62,151 nt of DNA. It comes from Butyricicoccus pullicaecorum. GTDB taxonomy: Bacteria; Bacillota; Clostridia; Oscillospirales; Butyricicoccaceae. Below are positions 48,400 to 56,538 of the stretch, one piece after another (position 1 is the stretch's first letter; each line of letters opens with the position of its first letter). The translations under genes and the position numbers were made by a program. The stretch spans positions 1-62,151 of the forward strand of contig JAGZIN010000014.1 of NCBI GenBank assembly GCA_018366195.1. Reading direction: 5' to 3'. Under the pieces are notes generated by a model. The model was not told where the DNA came from. It saw nothing but the letters and a program-made list of their open reading frames with translations, and ran no database searches.

Positions 48400-50313
48400 A
48401 TGAAGAAATGGTTCTCCTCTCGAGAAGCCAAAAAAATTACAGGCATTATCTTGATTTTATGTGTAACACTGGGCGTTCAAATCATAGGATTTTCATATTT
48501 CAATGACAGATTGTATCGCATGTCACTGGAGCATGCGATGGAGCAGGTCGAGGAGCTGTCTATTTTCGCAGAAAAAAATATTCAGCTTGAAATCAATCGC
48601 TATATTCATATTCTAAAAGTTGTTGAAACGCAGCTGGATCAAAAAGCCCTCATACATTCTCAAAGCATTATAGAGCACCTCCAACAGGCGCATCGAGCGT
48701 CCGGATTCAAAATGATGGGGCTTTCCGACCTGAACGGAAACGGTATTTGTTCCACTGGAGAAAAATATGATATCTTTTACGAAGGGATTCGGGAACACAT
48801 TAAAAACGGAGAAGTTTTCATTTCCAATGTATTAAAGGACAAAACGGAAATGCTTATTTTCATTGCCATCCCGTTCAAGTCAGAAAATCAAATCCGTGGC
48901 ATTCTCTGGGGAAAATATGCGCTTATGGACATGGTAGGCAATCTGGATTTTTCGGATACCTCCTATAAATATTTTCAAATCATTGATGACCAGGGAAATT
49001 ATCTGCTTCCCTCCAGCAAGCAGCTGATACAGGGCGATGCAGCGCGAGGGGCTCCAGAAACCATTTGGGACTCCCTGAACACCTATCATTACACAGACAG
49101 TATGTCCCCCAATCAGCTTTATGAATCCATTCAAAATCGGGAAAGCGGCAGCTTTTATCTGGAAAGCGAGGGAAAAGGGCGCTATATCAACTACCGCCCG
49201 CTCGACATCAACAACTGGTATCTATTCTCCATTCAAGAGGAGGACGGACTGCATGCCTACGTCCATCACACGAGAGAAATTGCAGTATATCTCTTTACAC
49301 TGCTTTCCATTGGTCTGCTCACGATTTTTGGCATTATCTATAATCTGATTTACAGCATGTATAAGAAGCTTGTAAAGCAAAATTCCGAGGTGCAGGCAAT
49401 CAATGCTATGTTCCGCACCACACTTCAGCAAACCAGAAGTATTCCATTTGCCATTGATAAGCGGCTCAAGGAATTGATTTTCTATGGATATCCCACCAAG
49501 GATTTGATTCATCGCAGTACGTTTTCGGATATGAATCCAAACCGTATGCTCAAAAAAGGGATATTAGACCCAAACAGTTTAGGGGAATATGCTAAGCTCT
49601 ATCAAAGTGTTATCGTACAGCATAAAAAATGCGAGCCTGTCATTCTCTATTGTCGTTTTGGCAACACAAAGACATGGATTCGTGCCCGTATCATGGAGGC
49701 AGATAATCAAACAGGGCAGATGATTGGTGTGCTGGAGGACTATGGCGAGCAGCGTGAAAAGGAGCTTCAAATCGAAACCCATCTCCATGACATCAAGAAA
49801 ATCGAGAAAAAATCTCAAATTGATTTTCTGACAAAGCTATATAACCGAGAAGCCTTTATCGAAAAGCTGGAGACGGCACTGGAACAGGATTGGGAAAGCC
49901 AGCAGACCAGTGCGCTGCTCATTCTGGACCTTGACCACTTCAAGGAAGTCAACGACTGCATGGGGCATGGCATGGGCGATATTGTACTGCAAAAAACAGC
50001 AGACACTCTGCAAAGCTTTTTCCGCATGAATGACCTTGTTGGCAGACTTGGCGGTGATGAATTTGTGGTATTTGCACGCAATATACGAAATATCCCCGCC
50101 TTTGAACAACGCATCAAAGAGCTGAACCGTCTGCTATGCAAAGTATATTACAAGGGAAACCAGCAAGTTGAAGTCAGTGCCTCAATCGGTATTGTTCTGA
50201 CTGGCAAGAACCGTTCCAGCTTCCAGACTCTTTATGAAAAAGCGGACAAGGCTTTATATCGGGTCAAGCAGGCAAACCGGAATGGCTACCAGATTGATTC
50301 GGAACCGATATAA
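48400..50313 (+). CDS. Membrane diguanylate cyclase (GGDEF) with extracellular sensor
   Basis: 637 residues. Membrane helix (about 12-32), a ~260-residue extracytoplasmic region of Cache-like pattern (MMGLSDLNGNGICSTGEKYD; YFQIIDDQGNYLL), a second helix (about 294-317), a PAS-like cytoplasmic segment, and a GGDEF domain. The active site GGDEF is intact (551-555), with an RMND I-site (Arg542, Asp545) five residues before it, so c-di-GMP synthesis with product inhibition is expected. AAAGAGG precedes the ATG at 48400. No EAL domain. Confidence 0.92.
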   Translation: MKKWFSSREAKKITGIILILCVTLGVQIIGFSYFNDRLYRMSLEHAMEQVEELSIFAEKNIQLEINRYIHILKVVETQLDQKALIHSQSIIEHLQQAHRASGFKMMGLSDLNGNGICSTGEKYDIFYEGIREHIKNGEVFISNVLKDKTEMLIFIAIPFKSENQIRGILWGKYALMDMVGNLDFSDTSYKYFQIIDDQGNYLLPSSKQLIQGDAARGAPETIWDSLNTYHYTDSMSPNQLYESIQNRESGSFYLESEGKGRYINYRPLDINNWYLFSIQEEDGLHAYVHHTREIAVYLFTLLSIGLLTIFGIIYNLIYSMYKKLVKQNSEVQAINAMFRTTLQQTRSIPFAIDKRLKELIFYGYPTKDLIHRSTFSDMNPNRMLKKGILDPNSLGEYAKLYQSVIVQHKKCEPVILYCRFGNTKTWIRARIMEADNQTGQMIGVLEDYGEQREKELQIETHLHDIKKIEKKSQIDFLTKLYNREAFIEKLETALEQDWESQQTSALLILDLDHFKEVNDCMGHGMGDIVLQKTADTLQSFFRMNDLVGRLGGDEFVVFARNIRNIPAFEQRIKELNRLLCKVYYKGNQQVEVSASIGIVLTGKNRSSFQTLYEKADKALYRVKQANRNGYQIDSEPI

Positions 50314-50335
50314 AAACAAGAAATATGCACAAAAC

Positions 50336-50363
50336 GAGACTGCCGAACTCCTTCGGCAGTCTC
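50336..50363 (+). terminator. Hairpin after the diguanylate cyclase gene
   Basis: GAGACTGCCGA and TCGGCAGTCTC form a perfect 11-bp stem. The T-run comes only about 20 bases later, so termination may be inefficient. Confidence 0.55.
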
Positions 50364-50454
50364 AGCTGTGGTCTTTGATTTTTTGTCTGCAAACAAACAT
50401 CGAACAAAACTGCTATCCTATATTTCTCGCAAACTGTAACAGGAGGGAACTCTT

Positions 50455-51174
50455 ATGGAATCAAACTGCAATCAAGAATACTATCTGCGCTGTGAACGAA
50501 ACTCTGTGTTTCTGCTGCTGATGGCTGTTTCCGGCATGATGGGTGCATATACGTTTATCTTACGCGGCGGTGCATTCTGCAATGCCCAGACAGCCAATAT
50601 CGTTATCATGTCGATTGCCTTTGGGGAAGGCAGATGGAAAGATGGTTTCTATTTTTTCATTCCCTTTGGAGCCTATCTCGCAGGAACATTCCTATCCGAA
50701 GTGCTTCCGTCTGTTGTCAAGCGTTACAGCCTTGTCCGATGGGACACCCTGCTCATTGCCGTCGAATCATTTGTACTGTTTTTCGTCGGATTTGTCCCGC
50801 TCACTGTTCCTCATCAAATCATTCAAATTATCATCAATTTTATTGCCGCAATGCAATTCAACACCTTCCGGCAGGCGGAGGGAATCCCCATGGCAACGAC
50901 ATTTTGTACCAACCATGTTCGTCAGCTTGGCGTAGCGGCTGCTAAAATTGTCCGAAAGCACGATGCAGTGGCAGCACACCGCGGAAAGCTCCACCTGCTC
51001 ATGCTGCTGAGTTTTTTAGGCGGAGGGGTTCTGCTGAGCTTTTCTGTTCAATTTTTGCAGGAAAAATCCATTTGGCTGGCAATCGTTCCACTTTTGATGA
51101 TTCTTGTAAATTTGATTCACGCCGACCTTGTGAGTGAGCAGGATAAGCTGATGCACACACCACATGGACACTGA
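50455..51174 (+). CDS. YoaK family (DUF1275) membrane protein
   Basis: 239 residues, six membrane helices. Family pattern: AVSGMMGAYTFILRGGAFCNAQTANIV near the start and AMQFNTFRQAEGIPMATTFCTNHVRQLG in the middle. DUF1275 proteins are widespread and of unknown function. AGGAGGG precedes the ATG. It is convergent with the acetyltransferase gene at 51215. Confidence 0.88.
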   Translation: MESNCNQEYYLRCERNSVFLLLMAVSGMMGAYTFILRGGAFCNAQTANIVIMSIAFGEGRWKDGFYFFIPFGAYLAGTFLSEVLPSVVKRYSLVRWDTLLIAVESFVLFFVGFVPLTVPHQIIQIIINFIAAMQFNTFRQAEGIPMATTFCTNHVRQLGVAAAKIVRKHDAVAAHRGKLHLLMLLSFLGGGVLLSFSVQFLQEKSIWLAIVPLLMILVNLIHADLVSEQDKLMHTPHGH

Positions 51175-51214
51175 GCGTATCTTGCAGGCATGATTCCACA
51201 GAAACCACCGAAAT

Positions 51215-51802
51215 TCATCTATCCCAGCCAGTTTTTCGATCTGCCTCTGTAATGGCACGAATAACCTTGCAGGGATTTCCCACTGCAACCGAATGGTCTG
51301 GAATATCCTTGACTACAACACTGCCGCCTCCAATCACAACATCATTCCCAATGGTGACACCAGGCATCACCTGAACCCCTGCCCCAATCCAAACATCGTT
51401 TCCTACGGTAATGGGGTAAGCATATTCCAGTCCCTGATTGCGGCGTTCAAAATCAATGGGGTGACCCGCTGTATAAAAGCCACAATTCGGTGCGACAAAT
51501 ACATTGTCGCCAAAGGTCACCTTTGCACAATCCAGAATCACGAGATTGTGATTTGCATAAAAATTTTCTCCCAGCTCAATATGATATCCATAATCACACC
51601 AAAACGGCGCTGTAATACAGAAATGCTCTCCCGTCTTTCCAAGCAGCTGCTTCAAGATTTCCTGCTGTCCCGTTTGCTCTGCCGGAGAAAGCTGATTGTA
51701 CTGATGGCATAACACCTTTGCCTTTGTACGCTCCTGCTGTAAATCCTTATCATAATTGGCATCATAAAGCATTTGCCTGCACATTTTTTCTTTTTCAGTC
51801 AT
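51215..51802 (-). CDS. Sugar O-acetyltransferase (maltose/galactoside acetyltransferase family)
   Basis: 195 residues. N-terminal Mac domain (EKMCRQMLYDANYDKDLQQERTKAK) and a left-handed beta-helix with hexapeptide repeats (NCGFYTAGHPID; IGAGVQVMPGVTIGNDVVIGGGSVV). The catalytic His is in YTAGHP. Transfers acetyl from acetyl-CoA to a sugar. The ATG at 51802 follows AAAGGAA. Confidence 0.92.
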   Translation of the reverse strand: MTEKEKMCRQMLYDANYDKDLQQERTKAKVLCHQYNQLSPAEQTGQQEILKQLLGKTGEHFCITAPFWCDYGYHIELGENFYANHNLVILDCAKVTFGDNVFVAPNCGFYTAGHPIDFERRNQGLEYAYPITVGNDVWIGAGVQVMPGVTIGNDVVIGGGSVVVKDIPDHSVAVGNPCKVIRAITEADRKTGWDR

Positions 51803-51854
51803 TTTTCTCGATTCCTTTCCAATCCGATACAGCGTTTCTATATCGGAATGCTTT

Positions 51855-52610
51855 TCAGCAATCTCTGTTTTGCTTTCCGGATTTGGCGTTCCTCTGCAAA
51901 AATCCGTTCGCCACAAGCATCAGCCCAACAGACAGTACAAGCCAAAGCAGCGCAGCAGCTCCAAAGCGAAGCAGCAAGCAAATCAAATGGTGTTCTTCCT
52001 GCCATTGGTTGTCAAAGGCATAGAATACACCGTCCATATCTGCCCCATAGCCCTCACAAATGGCAGAAAGATGTTTGCGAGCGGTATCCGTCATACCGAC
52101 TTTCCGTCCGATAGGGAGCACGATGTGTTCCCCGCTTTTTAAGCGCTCTGCTGATTTCGGCGGAATTTGTGCCACAATATAGGTATGATTCGGAAGCTCC
52201 AGCAGATAATATGGCAGATAGTAACCCAACAGGTCAAAGCCAGAAGCTTTGACCTGTGCCCTCCGGCTGCCGGTGGTTGTTCGTTGATGATAGGTGTGCG
52301 GATTGTAGTGCGCGACCCATGGCTTGAGACTGGAAACATCAGTCTGAACAATCCCCACTGGCTCCACAGTCACATATTCCGCTGCAAAGCTGACTTCTGT
52401 AAAATCCGCTGCACTGTATAGTCGAGGAATATCCTCACCTGCGGGCAAACCAGTAAAATCTGCCTGCCTATTTTGTTCGATATCGTGTATCGTGACCAGT
52501 GGCTGCTCTGATTGAAATAAGGGTTCCGGATTCCAGTTTACAAAAAGCAGAGCGGCACAAACCAGTGCAATGCACGCGCTGAACATTGGGATAAGCGGTA
52601 TTTTTTTCAT
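51855..52610 (-). CDS. Hypothetical membrane protein with extracytoplasmic domain
   Basis: 251 residues: N-terminal helix (about 6-26), a ~175-residue external region containing PYYLLELPNHTYIVAQIPPK and IVLPIGRKVGM, and a C-terminal helix (about 210-236) with a basic end. No ribosome site is obvious before the ATG at 52610. It lies 52 bp upstream of the acetyltransferase on the same strand. Family not recognised. Confidence 0.6.
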   Translation of the reverse strand: MKKIPLIPMFSACIALVCAALLFVNWNPEPLFQSEQPLVTIHDIEQNRQADFTGLPAGEDIPRLYSAADFTEVSFAAEYVTVEPVGIVQTDVSSLKPWVAHYNPHTYHQRTTTGSRRAQVKASGFDLLGYYLPYYLLELPNHTYIVAQIPPKSAERLKSGEHIVLPIGRKVGMTDTARKHLSAICEGYGADMDGVFYAFDNQWQEEHHLICLLLRFGAAALLWLVLSVGLMLVANGFLQRNAKSGKQNRDC

Positions 52611-52628
52611 ATTTCTATCAACCGAAAG

Positions 52629-53015
52629 TTATCTATACATGGATAATTCAATGCTGTCCATGTATTGTCCGAGAGAGAGATTGAATCTCTGGTAATCAGC
52701 CGTCTTAAATTCATCGGTTATCTGAGCAATACTCACATTCACAGCATTTATCTGATTCAAAAATGTTACCATCATAGGTACTTCTAGGATTTTTGACAAT
52801 CCTCTGACTGTCATGCTCCCCGCTTCCCTGAGTTTGAGAATCTCTGCTTTCGATGACACTTCTATTCTCTTATCATCGACCAGAATTTCAAGGCTATCAT
52901 AATAATCAAACATCAAATGAGCCGCTTTGCAGATTTGTTCCCAACCAACTGCGTATGTCAGATTCCATCTGGATAATAACCAGCCGTTCTCTTCCTTTAC
53001 GGTAAGTAATAGCAT
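52629..53015 (-). CDS. Hypothetical protein in the small-gene array (128 aa)
   Basis: Soluble, mixed alpha/beta: MLLLTVKEENGWLLSRWNLT, then DSLEILVDDKRIEVSSKAEI, and a helical end. GGAG lies nine bases before the ATG. The conserved ~45-bp leader (copy A, 53035-53081) is directly upstream. Size and setting fit an immunity-type gene, but no family is recognised. Confidence 0.55.
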   Translation of the reverse strand: MLLLTVKEENGWLLSRWNLTYAVGWEQICKAAHLMFDYYDSLEILVDDKRIEVSSKAEILKLREAGSMTVRGLSKILEVPMMVTFLNQINAVNVSIAQITDEFKTADYQRFNLSLGQYMDSIELSMYR

Positions 53016-53265
53016 TTTCCATTTCTCCTAACTTCAAAATTTTGATTTTCTGCTTTGCAACTCTCCGCTAAAACAGAATTTATTATATTTCCCCTATTTT
53101 ACATAAGAGTCAATCGTTCCGTTCTTTTATATTGCAGCAACACACAAGATGCGCTGACATTCCAGCAGGCAAACTTTCCCTGTATTATGCCTGCTTTTCC
53201 ACAAACTGCAATTTTTTATTGCGCTATTTTGAAAAATAGCACTGTATTCATATTTACATACTTTA
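53016..53265. other. Spacer with leader copy A and a hairpin
   Basis: 250 bp without a gene. Apart from leader copy A it has GCAGGCA/TGCCTGC (about 53166-53195) followed by TTTT on the plus strand, and a GCTATTTT/AAAATAGC hairpin near 53230. Confidence 0.4.
53035..53081 (-). repeat. Conserved small-gene leader, copy A
   Basis: Minus strand AAATTCTGTTTTAGC, GGAGAGTTG, AAAGCAGAAAATC, AAAATTTTG. Nearly the same as copy B; shares the AGAAAATC core with copy C and AAATTCTG plus AAAGCAGAAAAT with copy D. It ends about 20 bp before a start codon. Confidence 0.7.
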
Positions 53266-53547
53266 TCAATCTATATCTATTAAAACAACTTTTCCCTCAC
53301 CTACTTGATGCCCACCTTCCATGATTAAGAATTGTTGTCCAATATAGACTTCTTTATAATGAGAATCCTGAAATGTAAATTTTATGATTGCTAGAGCCGG
53401 AACATCAAATTTGTTAACCCGCAGTTCAACAAAGGTAATTCCCCAATAGTCTCTCGATTTGTTAAAAATCGCATCTGGACGATAGCCCGTCTGTGGCAAA
53501 TTTTTTCGCTGTCCAACATAAAAAACAACTTCCGCAAATAAACACAT
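53266..53547 (-). CDS. EF-Tu domain 3-like small protein
   Basis: 93 residues, predicted all-beta. TGYRPDAIFNKSRDYWGITF, then DSHYKEVYIGQQFLIMEGGH and VGEGKVVLID match the C-terminal beta-barrel of EF-Tu-type GTPases, as a free-standing domain without a GTPase. Such proteins occur in small-gene clusters of Firmicutes, role unknown. AAGGTGAT precedes the ATG and leader copy B is just upstream. Confidence 0.6.
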   Translation of the reverse strand: MCLFAEVVFYVGQRKNLPQTGYRPDAIFNKSRDYWGITFVELRVNKFDVPALAIIKFTFQDSHYKEVYIGQQFLIMEGGHQVGEGKVVLIDID

Positions 53548-53560
53548 TCTGCTATCACCT

Positions 53561-53605
53561 TCAAATTTTGATTTTCTGCTTTGTCAACTCTCCGTTAAAC
53601 AAGAA
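53561..53605 (-). repeat. Conserved small-gene leader, copy B
   Basis: Minus strand CTTCTTGTTTAAC, GGAGAGTTGACAAAGCAG, AAAATCAAAATTTG. It matches copy A over most of its length and lies about 14 bp before the EF-Tu-like start codon. Confidence 0.7.
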
Positions 53606-53610
53606 GTGCC

Positions 53611-53910
53611 TCAGTCAAAATACTTAAAATCAAATCCTTCTTCTGGTTCGCCAATTTCATACCCCAAAGCTTCTGCCAATCTCTTTTTCAACAGACAATA
53701 CCATTCTTCCCAAATATCATCAGGCATGGTTCCGGCAATCTGTATCCCACTTGGCTCCACAGACGCCCACAAGTCTATATCTTCCCCGCTCCAGTGCGAG
53801 CCATTCTCACATCCGTCCCAATAAGGCATTGTTTCATATACTCTACTGATTTTCTCCCAAGCTTTTTTGGGGATACTATAATGAATGTTCAAATTGATAT
53901 CGTGAAACAT
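53611..53910 (-). CDS. Hypothetical small acidic protein (99 aa)
   Basis: Soluble, rich in Trp, Tyr, Asp and Glu (YWDGCENGSHWSGEDIDLW; EALGYEIGEPEEGFDF), the composition typical of immunity proteins. GAGAGGTG precedes the ATG and leader copy C is upstream. No named family recognised. Confidence 0.6.
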   Translation of the reverse strand: MFHDINLNIHYSIPKKAWEKISRVYETMPYWDGCENGSHWSGEDIDLWASVEPSGIQIAGTMPDDIWEEWYCLLKKRLAEALGYEIGEPEEGFDFKYFD

Positions 53911-53926
53911 AGAGCACCTCTCCCAT

Positions 53927-53961
53927 CAGCTTTCGATTTTCTGTTTCCTTAACAGTTCTCT
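53927..53961 (-). repeat. Conserved small-gene leader, copy C (diverged)
   Basis: Minus strand AGAGAACTGTTAAGGAAACA then GAAAATCGAAAGCTG; aligns with copies A and B around CAGAAAATC.AAA. Confidence 0.5.
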
Positions 53962-54032
53962 GCCATCTCCAATTCATATGTGCATAGCGGCATCAAATTC
54001 CAATGCGTTTATGCCGCTCCTCTCCGCAGATA

Positions 54033-54308
54033 TCATCGCCTTTTGAAAAAGAATACATAAATCATAATCCCTACCAAGATAAGCAGCCACACTGCACGTG
54101 TCCAATTTTTATGCTGTATTGCTCTCTTGAAATCTATCATCCACCCAAATATAAACAAGAGAAGTGCCGCAAACAAAAATAATATACCAACCCCAGTACC
54201 ATAGCGAAACAAAAAATCAGGATATGCAGCGCCTGAAGCAATCACAAACAGAAGCAAGCTCAACCCAATCAAAGACATGATGATTGCTATTTTTGTCAGT
54301 TGATTCAT
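54033..54308 (-). CDS. Hypothetical three-helix membrane protein (91 aa)
   Basis: Three hydrophobic segments (about 6-26, 36-56, 71-87) and a basic end (FFFKRR). GGAGAGGGAG lies upstream of the ATG. No family recognised. Next to the GNAT gene, which ends 22 bp upstream. Confidence 0.55.
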   Translation of the reverse strand: MNQLTKIAIIMSLIGLSLLLFVIASGAAYPDFLFRYGTGVGILFLFAALLLFIFGWMIDFKRAIQHKNWTRAVWLLILVGIMIYVFFFKRR

Positions 54309-54329
54309 CGGATATCTCCCTCTCCAATG

Positions 54330-54752
54330 TCATCTCTCCCAAAGCATCGTATATTCTTTTTCTCCGGTGTCTTCGTCCACTCCTTCTGCGCAGATGAAGA
54401 ATCCCTCTCGATGATAAAATGCAGCTGCTTTTGTATTTTTCTGGTATACCTTGAGAGAAAGTGTATCATATTTCTGTTTGACATAGGTCAGAAGCTGCTT
54501 ACCGATTCCACAGGAACGGTAATTTTTGTCTACAAAAATTCCTGCAATATATCCTTGCATCATTCCAACAAAACCTTGTATCACTCCATCAGTCTCATAA
54601 ACAAAAACCTGCGCCTGCAATAGCGCTTGCTGCACCTCGGTAAAATGAGAACACCAATATGCCTTGGGTATAAAAGTATGTGCGTCTTGATTGCCGGAAA
54701 GCCATATTCTCATGACCTCGTCGGCATCTGCGCTCTGAAATGCTCGAATCAT
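54330..54752 (-). CDS. GNAT family N-acetyltransferase
   Basis: 140 residues. The acetyl-CoA loop is in AGIFVDKNYRSCGIGKQLLTYVKQ (R-x-x-G-I-G-K pattern), followed by LSLKVYQKNTKAAAFYHREGF, the typical motif B. The substrate is unknown; PhnO/YjaB-like enzymes share this size. The ATG at 54752 follows GAGGAGAG; an upstream frame is not supported. Confidence 0.87.
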   Translation of the reverse strand: MIRAFQSADADEVMRIWLSGNQDAHTFIPKAYWCSHFTEVQQALLQAQVFVYETDGVIQGFVGMMQGYIAGIFVDKNYRSCGIGKQLLTYVKQKYDTLSLKVYQKNTKAAAFYHREGFFICAEGVDEDTGEKEYTMLWER

Positions 54753-54836
54753 CTTTTCTCTCCTCGTTTGCATAAAAATAGATACAACATGCTCTTGTCC
54801 AGAACTTTTCATCACGCTATGGCAATGATTGCATGC

Positions 54837-55469
54837 TTACCTTACTCTAGGATTCTCCCGTTCTAGGATTCCAGACGCTTGCCCAATCCAATCATCAAGA
54901 AATTTCATCTCATCTGGTGTATGAAACCAATGGGGTCCGTTCTCCATCACTGTCAGTTCCGCACCAATTTGCTTCGCGAATTCAAATATCGTTGGATAAG
55001 AAGTGCAGGAATCCTTCTGTCCATACAGAATATGCGTTGGAATCGTCCATGTAACCGGGTTTTCTCTTGCATAGCAGAGATATTTCCACGAAAGGGTTTG
55101 TCCAAAGGGAATTGGAATTTCCTTTTTCTCTCTCAGTTCAGCCTCTGTAACCTTCGCCTCAGTCATCATATCCAGAATGAGTCTTTCCATATCCACAACC
55201 GGAGAAATAAAATATGCCTTTTCTATGTTCTGATGGGATAAGGCGTTGAGGGCAAAATAAGCACCTATACTATTGGCAATCAACTGAACAGATTTGCAAT
55301 CCTTACAAGCCGCCTGAAAAAGCAACGGAAATTCTTCTTTTGCTTCCCATGGAAACTGTGCAGCATAGTCAAGACCTATCACATTGCAATCTCTGAAAAG
55401 CGATGTATAATGTGCCGCTTCTTGGGCATTTCCACCGCTTCCATGTATATAAATCACAGTTTTCTTCAT
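54837..55469 (-). CDS. Alpha/beta hydrolase
   Basis: 210 residues. Start VIYIHGSGGNAQEAAHY with the oxyanion HGSGG loop. The nucleophile Ser is in ANSIGAYFA (Ala in place of the first Gly of GxSxG), and the catalytic His is in GPHWFHT near the end. Substrate unknown. AGGAGAG precedes the ATG. A partial version of the array leader (GGAAAGCAG..AAAATTT) lies about 15 bp upstream of that site. Confidence 0.85.
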   Translation of the reverse strand: MKKTVIYIHGSGGNAQEAAHYTSLFRDCNVIGLDYAAQFPWEAKEEFPLLFQAACKDCKSVQLIANSIGAYFALNALSHQNIEKAYFISPVVDMERLILDMMTEAKVTEAELREKKEIPIPFGQTLSWKYLCYARENPVTWTIPTHILYGQKDSCTSYPTIFEFAKQIGAELTVMENGPHWFHTPDEMKFLDDWIGQASGILERENPRVR

Positions 55470-55538
55470 ATCAGTCGCTCTCCTAAATTTTCATCTGCTT
55501 TCCTGTTCAGGCTGCTTTTCTCTCGTTCCATCCCCATA

Positions 55539-55955
55539 TCAACAGGAAGCTTCCACATATTTTTTGTAATCCTCAAATAGGGATTTTGCAAAGCACTTGA
55601 GGTAGGTTTGGTCAAATTCGTTTTCAAAAATCAGTTCATGTTCATGGTTATTGACACGATGATAGATGCTTCCCTTGACACAGATATGCCCTCTGCTGCA
55701 AACAGTAAACTCCAAATAACAATCACCATACGGCTCCTCTAATCTCGCATAACCTCCCAGTGTTTCATACAATCTATTGAGAGACGCAGCAAAACCTGCA
55801 AGTCCATAAACATCAATATCCATCATAGCGTCAACAGAAAAACCGTAGCTGACCACCTTGATATCCAGACTGGTATTGAGCGGAAAGGAAAGATCCGTTT
55901 CATATATCATCGGAGCAATTTCTAAAAGGAAGTTTTCTGCTTCTAACCTATACAT
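55539..55955 (-). CDS. WapI-like immunity protein
   Basis: 138 residues. The pattern VVSYGFSVDAMMDIDVYGLAGF, then LEEPYGDCYLEFTVCSRGHI and FENEFDQTYLKCFAKSLFEDYKKY fits the WapI-type immunity family, which protects against contact-delivered toxins such as B. subtilis WapA. No WapA/Rhs toxin is in the window, so this would be an orphan immunity gene. GGAGGG precedes the ATG and leader copy D is upstream. Confidence 0.7.
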   Translation of the reverse strand: MYRLEAENFLLEIAPMIYETDLSFPLNTSLDIKVVSYGFSVDAMMDIDVYGLAGFAASLNRLYETLGGYARLEEPYGDCYLEFTVCSRGHICVKGSIYHRVNNHEHELIFENEFDQTYLKCFAKSLFEDYKKYVEASC

Positions 55956-55965
55956 GATAATCCCT

Positions 55966-56007
55966 CCATTTTCTGCTTTTCCAATTCTTCTCTCAACCAG
56001 AATTTAC
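55966..56007 (-). repeat. Conserved small-gene leader, copy D
   Basis: Minus strand GTAAATTCTGGTTGAGAG, AAGAATTGG, AAAAGCAGAAAATGG. It shares AAATTCTG and AAAGCAGAAAAT with copy A, and it spans exactly the gap between the stop of one small gene and the ribosome site of the next. Confidence 0.65.
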
Positions 56008-56234
56008 TATCCTTCTTTGATTTTCCCTTGAATACTCCAATACTTTGCATTATTTTTAGAGATTCGGATTTGCCGCGCTCCATCTAATTCACGGGCGCCA
56101 AAAATTCTCTTATCCGGAATATCATTCCCATTGCCAAAGACATCTTCTTGGTTCACTACATAATAGGTATCTTTATCAAATCTACACGACACCACAGTTC
56201 CAACTTTTAATCTAAAAAATTCTTCATCGGTCAT
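56007..56234 (-). CDS. Hypothetical small protein (75 aa)
   Basis: Probably beta-rich and soluble (EFFRLKVGTVVSCRFDKDTY; VVNQEDVFGNGNDIPDKR), with a basic end. AGGTG precedes the ATG. It is the first gene of the array in the direction of transcription. No family recognised. Confidence 0.5.
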   Translation of the reverse strand: MTDEEFFRLKVGTVVSCRFDKDTYYVVNQEDVFGNGNDIPDKRIFGARELDGARQIRISKNNAKYWSIQGKIKEG

Positions 56235-56538
56235 ACTTACACCTGATTTCCAATTTTCGCAGTCTTTTTCATGAAATATTTTTATTTATAACATATCGAA
56301 GCTACAATTTCAAGTATTTTATTGCATACCGTTTTTTATTATCCTCATATACGCTGATATTCTTTCACTTCCTGCATGATGATAAAAGAGTTTTTGGGGA
56401 AAAGTGTCTGCTGTACGACGGCTTTTTTTCTTTTGCCGTCATCCGGCAGCTCATTTCTTTATGGGATTATCGTAAACTATAATTTTGAATATTTTATAAA
56501 GATTTGAAAAATGGGCAGCTTAAAAGCCACCCATAAAA
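56235..56538. other. Spacer between the small-gene array and the lan module
   Basis: About 304 bp, AT-rich. Holds a GACGGC/GCCGTC hairpin (about 56415-56442) and the terminator of the lan module (56511-56534). No gene seen. Confidence 0.5.
56511..56534 (-). terminator. Terminator after the lan module
   Basis: On the minus strand GGGTGGC and GCTGCCC form a wobble-containing stem with ATGGG..CCCAT ends, followed by TTTTC. Confidence 0.55.
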
